Shown: positions 5,052 to 6,054 of the stretch, piece after piece | Layout: each line of letters opens with the position of its first letter | Position numbering within the stretch: the stretch's first letter is position 1 | Assembly: GCA_934133115.1 (NCBI GenBank) | Contig: CAKPAV010000111.1 | Location: 1-6,054 of the forward strand | Origin: an uncultured Bacilli bacterium | GTDB lineage: Bacteria; Bacillota_I; Bacilli_A; RFN20; CAG-826 | Length of the DNA: 6,054 nucleotides | Reading direction: 5' to 3' | Notes under the pieces: generated by a model | The model's database searches: none | The model's input: only the letters and a program-made list of their open reading frames with translations | What the model was told of the DNA's origin: nothing | Translations under genes and position numbers: made by a program

Positions 5052-5912
5052 TCACATAATGAGTGTACTTTTAAAGAAATTTATGGCATTTTTATAGAAA
5101 ATGTTTTTTATTTCCTCAAGAGAGTATTTTTCTTTTATCAAACTAATATATAAATTATTAAGATCACATGGTTTTTGAAGTCCTTTTATAGAACCACTAC
5201 TGCTAACATTACTTAAATAATAATCAAAATCTAGCCCTAAACATATTTTATCTAATCCAATCATACTTTTTAAATAATTTATAATTTTTATATAATCATT
5301 AATATCTTTACCAACAAATTTATGATAAGTATTAACACCTACTAAAATGTGCTTGCTTTTTAAAATACGTAACTGATTGTTTGTTAAATTGCGTTCATTA
5401 TTTTTAAGTCTTCGCACATTAGAATGACTTACAATCATCCTACCATCATAAAAGCGTATAACATCATAAAATGATTTAACATTTAAATGCGATAAATCAA
5501 GTATAATATTTTCTTTTTTTAACTCGTTTAATAGAAGTCTTCCAAATTGTGTTAAGCCTCGCTTTTTATTTTGATAAGTACCAGTTGCAATCTTATTGGA
5601 ATCATTCCATGTTAAAGTAACAATTCTAATACCAGCATCTTTTAACAATTTAATATCACTTAATGAGCGTAATGGTCCTAATCCTTCTAAGCCTAAAATA
5701 AAATTATGTTTTTTTAGAAGTTTTAAATTTGAATTATAAAATTTCTTAATTTTACCTAATACAAAAAGGAATGAGTCATAAGATTCATTCCCCTTAAAAT
5801 AATAATTCAACACCGCGCCATAATAACCACTCATTTCATGTAAATGATAAGAAAAAGAATGATTGTTATTTATAACATCAAATAAAACATCCGTATGAGT
5901 ATCAAATATCAT
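5052..5912 (-). CDS. membrane dipeptidase homologue (peptidase family M19)
   Basis: A metallo-dipeptidase of the renal dipeptidase family (amidohydrolase fold, usually two zinc ions), expected to cleave dipeptides, including some with D-residues in other members. Likely metal and active-site residues are H6 and D8 in the N-terminal DTHTD, E76 (GLEG), H142 (DLSH), H163 (SHSN), R174 (ERNLT) and D228 in GLDFD. The Firmicutes-type signatures TWNDSN (101-106) and RGLTQFGR (118-125) are also present. At 286 residues it is at the short end of the family. It has no signal peptide or transmembrane segment and so should be cytosolic despite the family name. The start ATG follows GAGG (5920-5923), which lies in the last trxB codons, with three bases between the genes. 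The protein is rich in Asn, Lys and Ile and appears more AT-biased than pgk or tpiA. Substrate unknown. Confidence 0.9.
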   Translation of the reverse strand: MIFDTHTDVLFDVINNNHSFSYHLHEMSGYYGAVLNYYFKGNESYDSFLFVLGKIKKFYNSNLKLLKKHNFILGLEGLGPLRSLSDIKLLKDAGIRIVTLTWNDSNKIATGTYQNKKRGLTQFGRLLLNELKKENIILDLSHLNVKSFYDVIRFYDGRMIVSHSNVRRLKNNERNLTNNQLRILKSKHILVGVNTYHKFVGKDINDYIKIINYLKSMIGLDKICLGLDFDYYLSNVSSSGSIKGLQKPCDLNNLYISLIKEKYSLEEIKNIFYKNAINFFKSTLIM

Positions 5913-5915
5913 TTA

Positions 5916-6054
<139 letters not shown>

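Noticed and set aside
5046..5075. Possible internal promoter for whiA (TTTAAA, 18 bases, TAATAT with TGA extension)
   Set aside because: It overlaps the dipeptidase 3' end, the -35 is poor, and such matches arise easily in AT-rich sequence. It is kept only as a possibility.
4875..5153. Plus-strand open frame across the whiA start and dipeptidase end
   Set aside because: It is antisense to two well-supported genes, has no recognisable domain, and is rich in Phe and Leu as expected for the complement of AT-rich coding sequence.

Overview
This window is AT-rich, with poly-A/T tracts in the intergenic regions, and comes from a low-GC Gram-positive bacterium (Bacillota, class Bacilli in the broad sense). 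WhiA, ClpP, a pgk-tpiA pair, strong AGGAGG-type ribosome binding sites and an rRNA leader with the Bacillus-type CTTTGAAAACTAAAC segment all support this. TGA ends at least two genes (the xre regulator and the dipeptidase), so the genetic code is standard and this is not a Mycoplasma-type code-4 genome. Compact gene packing and short proteins would fit an Erysipelotrichales-, Acholeplasma- or RF39-like lineage, but that placement is inference.

Layout from left to right: bases 1-230 hold the promoter and leader region of an rRNA operon on the minus strand, whose 16S gene should lie just beyond the left edge. It has two tandem promoters with A-tract UP elements, then boxA. Next come, all on the minus strand, an intrinsic terminator (292-322), a seven-helix BI-1/YccA membrane protein (349-1032), a terminator that begins at the tpiA stop codon (1101-1130), tpiA (1125-1889) and pgk (1892-3094). 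A 173-base divergent region (3095-3267) separates pgk from clpP (plus strand, 3268-3858) and carries a tandem palindrome. clpP converges on and overlaps the 3' end of a small XRE regulator (3838-4062, minus). That gene is translationally coupled to whiA (4055-5020, minus). Upstream of whiA are an M19-type membrane dipeptidase homologue (5052-5912, minus) and the 3' end of trxB (5916-6054, minus), which runs off the right edge.

Functionally there are three blocks. The first is a two-gene glycolytic operon (pgk-tpiA). The second is a tightly packed trxB-dipeptidase-whiA-xre operon linking thiol redox, peptide turnover and cell-division or metabolic control. The third is clpP, the proteolytic core of the Clp protease. 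The order trxB ... whiA, clpP, pgk-tpiA recalls the staphylococcal and Bacillus neighbourhood trxB-rapZ-yvcK-whiA-(crh)-clpP ... gapR-gapA-pgk-tpiA. Here rapZ, yvcK and gapA are missing from their usual places, and a dipeptidase and an XRE gene sit in the cluster.

I see no CRISPR array, transposon, prophage, toxin-antitoxin or defence system. This is mostly a core housekeeping region. The items most worth checking are the tandem palindrome between pgk and clpP, the coupled whiA-xre pair that overlaps clpP tail to tail, and the dipeptidase substitution.
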